From: Rugalucina vietnamica
Lineage: Eukaryota; Mollusca; Bivalvia; Lucinida; Lucinidae
Length of the DNA stretch: 64,000 nt
Reading direction: 5' to 3'
NCBI GenBank assembly: GCA_964017185.1
Contig: OZ024869.1
Coordinates: forward strand, 61,220,761 to 61,284,760
Under the pieces are notes generated by a model. The model was not told the origin of the DNA. It did no database searches and saw nothing but the letters and a program-made list of their open reading frames with translations. Numbering within the stretch: position 1 is the stretch's first letter; every line of letters begins with the position of its first letter. The translations under genes and the position numbers were made by a program. This document shows positions 46,634 to 57,965 of this stretch, piece by piece.

Positions 46634-46905
46634 ATTATGGAGGACTATATCTGCTGCGTGGAGGCGACAAAAGGTCATGGGGGAACACTGTGGTCTTCCG
46701 TTCTACTTGCTGTCAGAGGTCAGTTTGTGTGTTCAAGTTAAATTTGTGAAAAACTGAATCGGTCATGGTGTGTGAATTTATCTCTTTTTGAAGAGCTCTG
46801 GTGCCTAATTTATCAATCTAGGGTAATTTATTAGTCAGTGAATGTTGTGGAACTTTGCACAGTGCTGTGAATGAGGCCTATTTTGCATTGCAGGGTGGTG
46901 TGTCA
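46634..46905 (+). repeat. Repeat R, copy B, 3' part
   Basis: Starts at the duplicated ATTAT followed by GGAGGACTATATC and carries the second half of R up to TTTTGCATTGCAGGGTGGTG. It completes copy B across the fold-back element. Confidence 0.8.
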
Positions 46906-46916
46906 GGTCACATCTA

Positions 46917-47345
46917 GGTGTCAACTCTCTATCAAATTACTTCCGGGGTCGAAGGATGCCTAAATAGTTCCTAAGAAAAATTCTGCTGGCTTCTTCAAAG
47001 GTGAGTGTCTCACTCCTGGGTGTTAATTTGTGGATATAAATGATTTTAATTTTGAATTTGATACATGATCTAACAATTAAAGGTATAATACATGATATTA
47101 TGGAGGACTATATCTTCTGCGTGGAAGTGACAAAAGGCCATGGGGGAACACTGCGGTCTTCCGTTCTACTAGCTGTCAGAGGTCATGGTGTGTGAATTTA
47201 TCTCTTTTTGAAGAGCTCTGGTGCTGAATTTATCAATCTATGGTAATTTATTAGTCAGTGAATGTTGTGGAACTTTGCACAGAGCTGTGAATGAGGCCTA
47301 TTTTGCATTGTTTTCAATGGGAGCCATCCAGGATGGTGTGTAACC
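46917..47345 (+). repeat. Repeat R, copy C (with internal deletion)
   Basis: Complete except for about 45 bp missing after CTGTCAGAGGTCA. Preceded, like copy B, by CAGGTCACATCTA. Confidence 0.8.
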
Positions 47346-47616
47346 TTTGAATTACTACGCATTCCCAGTATTATAAATCGTGTAAAATGACACGAAAACC
47401 GTTATAACAATTCTAACACGACGTTATCGTTTTTCCCATTAACCTAATGGAAACGTCACCGTGTGCAAATTAACAATAATTCACCGTAAGCAAAATAACG
47501 CGCTTAAGGTGGCGTTTTTGTGACGTCGCATATAAACATTCATGTCCGCCGAGAATGAGTCCACTGGAAAACATTTTAAAATGTAAGCATTTATATTTAT
47601 TAGTCGTGTTAGAATC

Positions 47617-48004
47617 GAAATAATTTTACTTTTCGGTGAATTATCTTTGATTAACGCGTGATGTTGTCGGGTAGATGCGATATTTAATTGAGTCCTCCGT
47701 CAAACCACCCATAATTAGCATTCATTTTTATATTGACCATTCAAATCAGCACATTAGCTAACGGTCAATGACGGTAAGACAACAAGGGGGTTAGACAAAC
47801 CAACCAACAGGTGCTTTTTACATGGTAAATGTAGGTGCAAAATCACAATGTTTGCTAAAGAAATAGGGGTGGGCGTGGTTATACCTTGCTGGCGGAGGAG
47901 TCAATTCACTCCGGCTGCGCCGTTGAGAATTATAATACATTGCAATTTGCCCTCCAACATCCCGCGTTAATCACGATAATTCACCGTAAAGTAAAATTAT
48001 TTCT
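47617..48004. repeat. Imperfect inverted repeat, arms about 85-110 bp
   Basis: Left arm GAAATAATTTTACTTTTCGG and the inverse of the right arm GAAATAATTTTACTTTACGG continue as inverted copies through TGAATTATC and GATTAACGCG to GAGTCCTCC/GACTCCTCC. About 190 bp in between. Likely a fold-back MITE. Confidence 0.7.
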
Positions 48005-48234
48005 TAAATGAATAAGATGAAACTGTTAGATCCTTTGGAAGCAGTGAAAACATTCAACAGGAGATAGTATTGACTACATTGCGCAATTTCGAGAAATGAA
48101 CCCATATCGGCGGCCCTTGTCCTTGATCATCTGCATTTTAAGGTTTAAAGGTGGGATACATTTTCTACAAAGTTTTAAATTCAATTGCACATGATAATAA
48201 TAAACTATTACTTACTTATTTCAACGGGCAACGT

Positions 48235-48238
<4 letters not shown>

Positions 48239-48288
<50 letters not shown>
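48239..48288 (+). repeat. (GA)n microsatellite
   Basis: About 24 GA dinucleotides without interruption. Confidence 0.95.
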
Positions 48289-48290
<2 letters not shown>

Positions 48291-48935
48291 TTGTGACCAA
48301 GTATCTATCTAATATATTTTGATAGCCAGTTTTCTTCATTGGTATATAAGTAAAGGAGTGCATCACACTTTGCTAGATCATGCTGGTCTGGTTATTAGTC
48401 TACAACATGATGTTGAATAAGCTGTGATTATATCGCTTGGACTACCCGTCCGGAATTTTAGGGAATCCCCATAATAAAATCACGCCAGTAGTACTTGGAA
48501 TACCCGTTCAGTGGAATGCAACATTACTCGAAAATACAGTACAGGTCTGGGAACAAAGGGTATGTGTACAGTGGAATGAATTGCTGTTTTTCTCATAAAG
48601 GCCTTTATATTGTTTTCGCTTCCGAAAGATATCCAGAGCATCTGTCGCCTTAAATATCACATTCAGTGGTTCAAAGAAAGCTAACCGATACTTTTTCCGT
48701 TCTGTTTTAAACGTTTTCCTAATGTATGACATCGCTAAACTAGGTGAGCACACCACCTTCTAATGCATCTGGAAACTAGATTTGAAAAATGTAACCATTA
48801 CTGTTCTATTTAAGACTACAGGCTCATAAAATGGACATTTTCCTCCAAAATTGCTGTGTAGGAACATTGAAATACGGTTAAAAGTCTTTAAATTTACCTT
48901 CGTTCAGGACAGATATATCCAAATAACTTAAGATT
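48289..48935. other. Right interior of the large element, no recognisable feature
   Basis: No coding domain; sequence up to the right terminal inverted repeat. Confidence 0.3.
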
Positions 48936-48939
48936 GTCC

Positions 48940-48990
48940 GCCATGTTTGCTCGAAAAAATCGTCCCATAAGGTCAGGGTCCTATAGCGTG
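48940..48990 (-). repeat. Right terminal inverted repeat of the 22.9-kb element
   Basis: Inverse of the left end; one substitution in the first 46 bp. Confidence 0.88.
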
Positions 48991-48995
48991 TTTTA

Positions 48996-49786
48996 GGGAG
49001 CTGGGACCGAAAATGGTGCGTGAGATTTCAACAGGTCAAATGCAACATGATTCATCTGACAAATAAGCGGGTAAATAAAATGGAGGCCTCATACACCCTC
49101 GAGGATACGGTATTGGAAAATGTTGATAGCATTAAATATCTAGGTGTAACAATTACAAACGACTTGAAGTGGAATGTCCATATCACCAATATCTGTACTT
49201 AAGCCAACAGAACACTTGGATTCTTGATGAGAAACTTATTTTCTTGCCCCCAAGATGTTAAAGAAGCAGCTTATAAAGGACTGGTGCGCCCAGTCCAGGA
49301 ATATGGAAGTTCTGTTTGGGATCCTCATAATAAAGGCCTCCAGGAGGAATTGGAGAAGGTACAGGGTCGTGCCTCTAGATTTGTAACTAGGAATTATACT
49401 TTTGAAGAAGGAAGTATGACTGGCATTCTTGAACAACTCAAATGGGAATCGAGGACGGATAATCGACTTATATTGCTATACAAAGGTCTGAAGGGTAAAG
49501 CCAGAATGCCTACAGATGACCTTATCCCAAAGACAAGGCGTTGTAGAAATAGTCACTCCAAGGCTATTCAGCTTCCATCTGCTAGTATAGAGGCCTATAA
49601 ATGTAGTTTCTTTCCCCAGACTATCAGGGACTGGAATGAACTCCCTGACTCTCACTTTTCTACTTCTGAAATGTCAGATGATTGTGTGTCCAAGTTCGCT
49701 TCACTCGTGCGTTCTAGGGGCCAATTTCTCCCGGTGAAATAATGTCATTTGGCGTGTCACCAGTAGACTATTCAGATTCAGATTCA
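48996..49786 (+). pseudogene. Jockey-like LINE, 3' part of the copy split by the 22.9-kb insertion
   Basis: The frame begins LGSWDRKWCVRFQQVKCNM, exactly the residues following KLQKDIDLL at 26105 when compared with the sibling copy at 30290-30345. It continues IKYLGVTITNDLKWNVHI, a stop at 49200, then RPVQEYGSSVWDPH, ILLYKGLKGKARMPTDDLIP and FFPQTIRDWNELP, stopping at 49740. The (ATTCAG)n tail at 49768-49786 marks the LINE 3' end. Confidence 0.9.
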
Positions 49787-49938
49787 GGTTGCTCCAATAC
49801 AGGCGGATAATTGACAAAAAATACCGGTAGATATCTCCCAATGGGCAGATATCTCCCAAACGAGCAGGTCAACCCAATCTAGACTGCTCTGCTGCGCATG
49901 TGTCGGATTTTGAGATCCAATGCCAATCTTGATTAAAA

Positions 49939-49973
49939 CAAGGACCGTATATCGAGTCGATATACGGTCCTTG
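49939..49973. repeat. Perfect 35-bp palindrome
   Basis: Arms of 17 bp (CAAGGACCGTATATCGA and inverse) around a single G. No obvious element ends outside it. Confidence 0.85.
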
Positions 49974-50681
49974 ATTAAAAGTACTGACACATAGTGTAGA
50001 CTTGGAGAAAAGTTTCCGAACAAAGAGATGTCAGTACAGAAGATGTGAGGCGAAACAAGGATCGTCAGAATTCCCTCTCACAAAAGAGAAGTTTTTCTTT
50101 CTTTATTTGTGTTTATAATTGTTTAGATTTCAGCTTAGGTTGATTGAGACAAGTAAGATATACTTTCTGGTCGCCAATTTATTGACAAAATCAAAGTTTA
50201 TTGAGGATTTTTGTCCTTTGAAAATTTTCCCGCCATTCACTATACAGTGGGTGGGGTATTCGAGAAAAAAAATAAGTGCAGAAATTAACTTTGCTCTGTC
50301 AGAGTCTTTGAGTCAGAATAGTTTACTGGATTTTGAGTCTATCAGTTCTTGATTTTCCTGTAAGTGACACATTAGGTAGGGAAACCACACAGCCAGGTGT
50401 TTACTTGCAGCTTGTTTGAAGTGTCTTTGGATTTCTGTCAAGTTTTCTTGCTCATTGATCAGTGCCAGCCAACTTGCGCGTTTGGTCAGCTAGATCGCTA
50501 ACCGGCTGGTATTGTGAATTGTGAGCTTTTTTTCCCAGTAACCCGGTAGATCTTAGATATTTTGACTGTCACTTGTGGTTGCTTATTCAAATTGTTGTTG
50601 TTGTTGTTGTTCAAATTGTATTTATCACAGAATGTATCAAATTGTATTTATCACAGGTTGGCCTTGTTCCTTGTATTAGGC
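49974..50681. other. Possible 5' UTR of the PHD-finger LINE
   Basis: No coding domain. (TTG)n at about 50593-50610. It lies upstream of, and in the same orientation as, the LINE ORF at 51382, but no promoter motif can be fixed. Confidence 0.3.
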
Positions 50682-50884
50682 TGTAACGAACAGCCGAGCC
50701 AAGCCACAGAAAACCCCGTCGGTGGAAAAGCATGCTCATCCACCAAGGGTGGTTTACTGCGCTATATACCTAACACTTACTCTAATCACAAAGTTTCGAG
50801 TTTCTAATTTGCATATTACTACCCGCTAATATGCCGCTTATACGTTGCACCAACGTATTCTACAAGGGAGACTATCCCGTTACA
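50682..50884 (-). repeat. TRIM LTR (3' LTR in minus orientation)
   Basis: 203 bp, TG...CA ends, paired with 50990-51192. Confidence 0.88.
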
Positions 50885-50989
50885 TTACTTCCCCCTCCGA
50901 GAAGACTCGCCCCGAGTCTTGGCCTGGGGACTACATGGGTAAGGCAACTCCGTTCTGGCAGTTGTCATCATCCCACCGCTGCCACCAAA

Positions 50990-51192
50990 TGTAACGAACG
51001 GCAGAGCAAAGCCACAGAAAACCCCGTCGGTGGAAAAGCATGCTCATCCACCAAGGGTGGTTTACTGCGCTATATACCTAACACTTACTCTAATCACAAA
51101 GTTTCGAGTTTCTAATTTGCATATTACTACCCGCTAATATGCCGCTTATACGTTGCACCAACGTATTCTACAAGGGAGACTATCCCGTTACA
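50990..51192 (-). repeat. TRIM LTR (5' LTR in minus orientation)
   Basis: 203 bp, TG...CA ends, followed on the minus strand by the primer-binding-site-like box. Confidence 0.88.
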
Positions 51193-51366
51193 TAGGCTTT
51201 TGTATTTGGAAGTGGATCAACTCATGTTCCTTGGACCCGAACCATGACTGCAACATTGGTACTGAAAAAACTTCTGGCAATATTTCACACTTGGAAGCTT
51301 GGCAATCGCAGGAGTTCTGAAGGTCTACAAAATTTTAAGCCCTCCAAGGGAACCAACCTGCTCACC

Positions 51367-51897
51367 CTCATCATCCTGGCTTGAGACATTGAAATGAACC
51401 CAGGTTCCAGGTTCATGTGTCGGCTATGCAAAAAATACTGTAAAGCTACCGACAAATTTGACACATGCGATGACTGCGAAAAGCGCTTTCATGCGACATG
51501 TGCAAATCCCAGTGAAAAAGAACTTTCCGATTCGAAAAATGAAAATGAACCTTGGTATTGTTCAGACTGCAAAGCAGACTGTGGTCTTTGCAGTGGGGCT
51601 GTCTTAAATAGTCACAAGGCTGTTCAGTGTGACAAATGTGAAATGTGGGTCCACAATAAATGCTCCCTTGTCTCAGATAACCAGTATGAAAATATACAAA
51701 ATTCGAATTGTTCATGGATTTGCCCAAAATGTGACTTCTTCAACTTTTCGGATTCATTCTTTTCTAATCAATTAAACTTGGAAGAACAAAATAGATTTGC
51801 TCCATTGTCAAGCGATAGAAGCTGTGGTACTAAAACATGTGAATCAGGTACAAACAAAAATAAATTTATCAGTGGGTTAAAATTTTCAAGCATAAAT
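51367..51897 (+). pseudogene. LINE ORF with decayed 2A-like motif and two PHD fingers
   Basis: From the ATG at 51394: two C4HC3 zinc fingers, the first CRLC...CDDCEKRFHATC...WYCSDC (about 9-60), the second CGLC...CDKCEMWVHNKC...WICPKC (about 63-115). PHD fingers occur in ORF1 or the N-terminus of CR1-like LINEs (family knowledge). Upstream in frame is TLIILA-stop-DIEMNPGS, a recognisable 2A-like ribosome-skipping motif in which the Gly before DIE is a TGA and the final Pro is Ser, so it is inactive. The frame reaches LKFSSINI, the usual start of the endonuclease domain, and is then cut by the 67-bp satellite. Confidence 0.75.
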
Positions 51898-52470
51898 ATT
51901 GTTACGACCTAGCCTTGCAGCGGAGAACTTCTCTGTCTGGAATCCCACCGCTGCCACCACTTTTTATGTTACGACCTAGCCTGGCAGCGGAGAACTTCTC
52001 TGTCTGGAATCCCACCGCTGCCACCACTTTTTATGTTACGACCTAGCCTGGCAGCGGAGAACTTCTCTGTCTGGAATCCCATCGCTGCCACCACTTTTTA
52101 TGTTACGACCTAGCCTGGCAGCGGAGAACTTCTCTGTCTGGAATCCCACCGCTGCCACCACTTTTTATGTTACGACCTAGCCTGGCAGCGGAGAACTTCT
52201 CTGTCTGGAATCCCACCGCTGCCACCACTTTTTATGCTACGACCTAGCCTTGCAGCGGAGAACTTCTCTGTCTGGAATCCCACCGCTGCCACCACTTTTT
52301 ATGTTACGACCTAGCCTGGCAGCGGAGAACTTCTCTGTCTGGAATCCCACCGCTGCCACCACTTTTTATGTTACGACCTAGCCTGGCAGCGGAGAATTTC
52401 TCTGTTTGGAATCCCACCGCTGCTACCACTTTTTATGTTACGACCTAACCTGGCAGCGGAGAACTTCTCT
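51898..52470. repeat. 67-bp tandem array, about 8.5 copies, carrying an LTR-end/primer-site box
   Basis: Unit starts GTTACGACCTAGCCTGGCAG at 51901, 51968, 52035, 52102, 52169, 52236, 52303, 52370 and 52437 (exact 67-bp period, few substitutions). Each unit contains CCACCGCTGCCACCA, the same word that ends the interior of the TRIM 1 kb upstream (minus-strand primer-binding-site-like box), and TGTTACGA, like the LTR start. The array is thus an amplified LTR/primer-site junction of a related element. Confidence 0.9.
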
Positions 52471-53458
52471 TCTCTTCAGTATATATTAGCAAGCTCGAGC
52501 TCAGGCTGACACTACAGCGAGAAGTCGGGCTGCCAACACGATGCTCTAAACTTGCAGTCTAGGCCTCGTTTGTAGGGGCTTTGCGGTCTTCATAAACTGA
52601 ATATAATTTCAAAATCTAAGCTTAATGGGAATGAAATGAGACTAAAGACATGGCTTGGTGATACAAGTTAGGCATTTTTAATGATTAAATAAACTTTCAA
52701 ATATGTAACAAATGATGTTTCTTTATGAACAATGTAATGAAATATTTAATTTACACGAACGGATGTTGGCACGAAAAATGACAAAACAATGACTTGCATG
52801 CTATCAGTGGTCAATTAAATTATTTAAAATGGCATTAATCTATGAAAAACAGTGATGTTTAATCTATTTAAGATGGAAAATGTGCTGAATACTTGATAAA
52901 TAACTATTTATGACACTTTAAGAAAAGCCTTACCTTGTTATGAATTTTACACTTAGTTTTGATAACTTTTGTGAAAAGCTCTACTTGTATTTTAGGAACG
53001 AAAATAAAAATCAAATTTAATTTGCAAAAGCAGAATTTTGTAATTCTGGATCTTAGACTAAATTATTCTAAAGAAGAAAGAATTTATTTAATTAATTTCT
53101 ATGCAATTTTGACCGAAATATAGCGAAAATAAGCCAAAATAAAATCAGAAAAGAACTGAGACAGCGAAACGTACGTCTGTTCTATCTGAAGACCCCTGGG
53201 AAAACCTAAGCACTCGCTTTTATATTCCCAGATTACCGTATCCCTGATCCCGGAGTAAAATCGCCTGAGATCCCAGATCCCGGGCCAAAACACTCGGGGA
53301 TTCCCAGAACCCACGACAAAATCCGCTGGGGTCACCTGATCCCGGCCTAGAAAATCCTGGGAAGATGCCGCACATTTGACTTTGTCGATGTCCGCCATCT
53401 TGGATTTTGCCGAAAAATAAATACAGACACTTGACTTTATGCAGAAAATAAAAGGTCT
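52471..53458. other. No recognisable feature
   Basis: AT-rich, then a GATCCCGG/GGGATCCC-rich segment at 53230-53350. The minus frame 53099-53398 over it is low in domain character and is not called. Confidence 0.3.
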
Positions 53459-53462
53459 TCCT

Positions 53463-53931
53463 GGGGACTGTGAACTAATTATTTATCCCATAGGCTCCAA
53501 TGCTAAATCCCTGCTCTTTGACAGTTTATCCTGCATTCCAGGTAACACTTGGGCCATCAAAATATACCCGAATTTCAAGCCAAAAGATGGATAAGAAGAT
53601 TTAAAATTGAAAAAACTTACCATCACCGGCTCTTTTCTCAGCTGTTGCATGTTGAAGAATGGCCGTCAATTTTTGGGAAAACCCACCTGACCTCATTTTC
53701 AAAATCAGTTTTTACTTTTTGGACCACAAAAAACACAATTTATGTGCATCAGGTGGTAAATTATATACCAATTTGAAGAAAAATAATTTTTCCAGTTGCT
53801 AGAAAGAAAAAATGTATTTTTAGTTCACAGTTATCACCCAATCATATGCCTCCATTACCAGATAACAGTCTCGGAGCAACCTGCAGATTTTGACTTCTGG
53901 GATATGTTGACATAATTAGTTCCCGGTCTCC
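53463..53931 (+). mobile_element. 470-bp TIR element M, copy 1
   Basis: Starts GGGGACTGTGAACTAATTAT and ends ATAATTAGTTCCCGGTCTCC, imperfect 20-bp inverted repeats (17 of 20 match). Almost identical to 55249-55719. Flanked by TCCT on the left and TATA on the right. No protein encoded. Confidence 0.75.
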
Positions 53932-55248
53932 TATACTGCACACTTTTTTGAAGGAATTCTTCTTGTTCTGTGTTGTATATGACAATTTAATGTTTTTGGA
54001 ATAAACTTGTGTGATTTTTTACTTGTTTTTGTCTCCTTTAGTCCCAAATATCTCAATTTAATTACCTACCCCCTCTGAAGCAATATAGGGAAATAAATCA
54101 GATTTTCACAAAGTAGAATAGCACTAAATGCTAAAGTAAAACCCTCATTACAACAGAAATGAACATCATATTCACTTGAAATTTTCAGAAAATACTGAAT
54201 GCACTATTGTATTATTGCTTGAATAGAACATTTCAGATGAAGGTATTTAAAGGACCCTACAGTGATGCAATTACCCCACCCACCCCATATTTTGGTAATT
54301 TTCTACCCCCATGCTTGTACATCATATCTGTCACAGAGATTTTCACCCTGAGCTTACAGTTTTGATTTAAATGGAAAACAGTATCTTTATTACACATCAT
54401 ATTGGCAGAACATACTAAAATATCAGTTATTCTGCAAGTCAAAATTGGGATAGTCCAACCCTGGGGCTGATTTTACAATGGTACTGCCGAAGCCACATGC
54501 ACTGCTTGATGATGAAAAAAAAATCTGGTATGGGTAAAACCTATATTAGTTTGCATTTTTACCCTCTCCTGGATGCTGCTTGAGAAAATAATACTACATA
54601 CAGAGCCAAACAACACTTTTCAGTGACATTTTTACATCAAAATGACAGAAAAAGAGCAAAATTGAGACAATTTCCTATAAAATATAAGGGAATTCACATT
54701 TAAAAGCCCTACAAAACACTAAAATACAGTTTATATTGTGGAAAAATAATTTAATTCTTCTTATAGCAGTGCATTCTTGTCAAAAAAGAGGAAAAATAAA
54801 CAAAAAAACAGCATATATTTACTCCAAGACTTCTGCAGCAATACAAGGGAAACAACTCTACTCCAGTGTTCATTCTCATGATAGTAGCAGAAAAAGGCAT
54901 ATGATATTGGCCGCATCACAGTAAAACTGGTTTTACGCAGATGAAAAACATGTAAATCTTGATCGCGCAGTATGCGCGCATGCTGAACACCTCTTTTCTG
55001 GTCATTTCAGTGACTTCAGGGGACTGGCTGTGACTGCTGAAGCACTATTTCATACTGGAAGGCTACAGGATACCACCCCCACCCCCTTCCTAGAGTTCTA
55101 ATGGAGGATCCTTTCAATTTTTTACACAAAAATGTACATAGCATCCATATTAAGACATTAATTTATCATCCAGATGCTGCATACATCCCAAGAAATGGAT
55201 AATTTGACCCTAAATCAGCCAAATTCATCCTGCTGAACAATTAGTATA
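53932..55248. other. 1.3-kb segment between the two M copies
   Basis: AT-rich, non-coding; starts and ends with TATA. Contains an AATAAAC near 54001 and some UTR-like sequence. No gene or element recognised. Confidence 0.4.
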
Positions 55249-55719
55249 GGGGACTGTGAACTAATTATTTATCCCATAGGCTCCAATGCTAAATCCCTGC
55301 TCTTTGACAGTTTATCCTGCATTCCAGGTAACACTTGGGCCATCAAAATATACCTGAATTTCAAGCCAAAAGATGGATAAGAAGATTTAAAATTGAAAAA
55401 ACTTACCATCACCGGCTCTTTTCTCAGCTGTTGCATGTTGAAGAATGACCGTCAATTTTTGGGAAAACCCACCTGACCTCATTTTCAAAATCACTGTTTT
55501 TACTTTTTGGACCACAAAAAACACAATTTATGTGCATCAGGTGGTAAATTATATACCAATTTGAAGAAAAATAATTTTTCCAGTTGCTAGAAAGAAAAAA
55601 TGTATTTTTAGTTCACAATTATCACCCAATCATATGCCTCCATTACCAGATAACAGTCTCGGAGCAACCTGCAGATTTTGACTTCTGGGATATGTTGACA
55701 TAATTAGTTCCCGGTCTCC
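55249..55719 (+). mobile_element. 470-bp TIR element M, copy 2
   Basis: About 99 percent identical by eye to copy 1 (three substitutions and a 2-bp indel noted). Flanked by TATA on the left and TCCT on the right, the mirror of copy 1's flanks. Confidence 0.75.
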
Positions 55720-55929
55720 TCCTGAATGAAGTTTACAATAACAAGAAAATTATATCATGTTATTTGTAACATGCTATAAGGGGCGGTTCATAGAAGTTTG
55801 AAGGCTCAAATAAGATAACATTGCGATTGAATCATCTTTTCATTTCAATTCATGAACACATGTGGCAAGATAATCGAGTATATCCAAACTAAAACATCAT
55901 TGGCTGGTCGGTACATGTTAATGCACGCC

Positions 55930-56180
55930 ATGAGTTAACAAAAGCAGAAAACAATACACCCTGTATAACCACATTGATGAAACAAAAACGAAGACTCGAC
56001 AGGTTCAGTAAGCTGTCCTGGGCGCCGAAAAACTCCCCAGTGCAAAGGAAAAATAATTCCATACCAGAGATAAACCTTATAAACCGCAAAACGTTCAAAC
56101 ATAATTGTTATGATCTAATACGGTCATGGCTGATCAAATTGGAGTGTTTAAGACGGACAACATTGGTTTAATTTCACAAT
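55930..56180. repeat. Diverged relative of the Penelope-like 3' flank
   Basis: GATGAA, then a CTGTCCTGGGCGCCGAA block, and CAAAGGAAAAATAATTCC resemble in order the segments at 60045-60150 (GATGAATC, CCCTGGGCGCCGAATA, AGCAAAAGAAAAACACC). Similarity is partial. Confidence 0.35.
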
Positions 56181-57353
56181 CTTCGAAAAGACTGCAAGAG
56201 TATGTTTATTACAGCCTAAAATTGAAGAAAAAACTACCCGAAACTTGAATTGATGGTATCGTTGAATAATCACATTCAAAGCATGTTTGCCGGCTGCATT
56301 AATGTCTTTCCTCTATTAACTTGTAAAGAATATATATTCCAGTACTCTGTACGTGAATTTTATCAAGATTCCCTTAGAAATAAAAAAGTTACAACATTTT
56401 AATTTCGAGTAATTAATGAAGACTTAATGGAAAAATCTCATCACTGAGTTTCTTTTCTTTTTCTTTTTATTTTTGGGTATACTTATAATCTTTAAAAGGA
56501 AAACGATGAACAATTGCCTATGCGTTTCATATGTATATTGTTTTGTATATTACTTCAACATGATGAAAATAAAACTGATTATTTTTTAATTGATTTAATT
56601 TTTCAAACTACTGCCAAACCATATTCGGGTACGAGCTTCCCGCGTTATGCAACCAAATAGCGTAGATTGATCCAATATTAAACGACTTGTTGAAAAATGG
56701 GATTGCATTGATTGGAAGCAAGATCGACTGGACAACTGAATGTAGTGTTTCGATTCGTCAACACTCTGAAACAAAAGAGTTCATTTGTTACCATATCGAG
56801 TTCCAAACAACTCTCAATTTTATATGTACATTGCGTCAGGTGTCTTGTGATGTTGTATCAGTCTGCGCTGTAAGATATTTTTTTCATCACGGATATTCTG
56901 GGTGTAAAAATGCTTCAAATTACAGCCAAACAAAGTTCGGCTACGTTCTACTGAGTAAATGACATTAAAGAGTGTCACACATTAGCGTATAAACCAAATG
57001 CGCATGAGTCTCCGTTCACGATATTTATTGTCTTAATTTTCAAAATTTTCAAAACTCTATCAGTAATGCGTGTAGACTATCCAAAACAAAATGCAATATT
57101 CATTGTTTACAATGCTTAGTTGAATAAGCGTTTACGCTTTCGTTCTGAGTTGTCGTTGATTGCATGTCCGTTGGTTATGTTTCTGTAAATAATTTGGAAA
57201 TAAATATGTTTAAACCGAACAAGACGCGCGGAGGTCGTATGAAAAATCTCAACACGCTAAAGAGCTTGTAAAGAACGTATAAAAATCAATTTGTTTCTTA
57301 AACTCGTTTTTACAGTCACATATTAGCGTGTGACTGAGGCATGTGCCGGACGT

Positions 57354-57355
<2 letters not shown>
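56181..57355. other. Gene-free stretch
   Basis: AT-rich sequence. The 91-codon frame at 56687-56962 shows no motif I recognise. No RNA gene seen. Confidence 0.3.

Positions 57356-57356
<1 letters not shown>

Positions 57357-57405
<49 letters not shown>
57357..57405 (+). repeat. Poly(A) tract of about 48 bp
   Basis: An uninterrupted A run, possibly the tail of a retrocopy but with no recognisable body upstream. Confidence 0.9.
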
Positions 57406-57409
<4 letters not shown>

Positions 57410-57960
57410 TATCCAAGGTTTGCGTTATATCTCAGACATGCTACGCCAAGGTTTGTGTTATGTCTCAGACATGCTAAGCACACGCTATCATGAGCCACAT
57501 CAAACGTTAAACGCGCGTCTCCTACACGCCTGGGACAAGTTTTTGAAGCAATACTCTCGGAAAATAGGAGCGTGCATGTAGCGCACACTGGCGTGCCTAA
57601 AACGTGTGCCAAAGGCGTCCAAAGCATATTCAAAGCACCTGTAACGCGCGTGGAACTTATTCAAAACATACATGTATATGATATACGTCCGAGACACGTC
57701 GAGCTTGCAGAAAAATTTTAAGCACGCTTGAAAATTATTTTGAGCCCAAACGCGCCTGGAACGCGCACCGACCTGCATCAGTATTCAAGATGATTTTTTC
57801 ATGTTAGCAAACGTTCATTTATCAAAATCAGATACTTGTTGTCTCAGAAACTACTAGCTTATAACTTTAATCGTTAATATGAGATCATTATACATAATGC
57901 TAAAGGAGCCGCCTCTAGCTTTTATAAAAGCTATTCTAATCTAATCTATTCTTATCTAAT
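57406..57960. other. CG-containing spacer with short repeats
   Basis: A duplicated CTCAGACATGCTA word at 57433 and 57465 lies near the start, CACGC-rich DNA follows, and (ATCTA/ATTCT)-type short repeats lie at 57930-57960, directly before the retrozyme array. Confidence 0.35.
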
Positions 57961-57965
57961 CTAAA

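Larger units (their letters stand above)
50682..51192 (-). mobile_element. TRIM: miniature LTR element with two 203-bp LTRs and 105-bp interior
   Basis: Direct repeats 50682-50884 and 50990-51192 start TGTAAC and end GTTACA (TG...CA), with about four differences. TAGGC duplicates the target (50677-50681, 51193-51197). Read on the minus strand, the 105-bp interior begins with a primer-binding-site-like TTTGGTGGCAGCGGTGGGA and ends with a polypurine tract GGAGGGGGAAG directly before the second LTR, which sets the orientation. There is no coding capacity, so it depends on another element's proteins. Confidence 0.9.

Noticed and set aside
51898-52470. CRISPR-like regular array
   Set aside because: The 67-bp units are direct tandem repeats without unique spacers, in a clearly eukaryotic context.
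53099-53398. 99-codon minus frame starting MADIDK
   Set aside because: Built largely over a GATCCCGG/GGGATC low-complexity stretch; no domain or neighbour support.
53463-55719. LTR retrotransposon with 470-bp LTRs
   Set aside because: Repeat ends are GG...CC rather than TG...CA, there is a 20-bp inverted end within each copy, and no primer-binding site or polypurine tract at the inner borders. Kept as an alternative to test.
56687-56962. 91-codon frame
   Set aside because: No recognisable motif, no splice or promoter context; length expected by chance.
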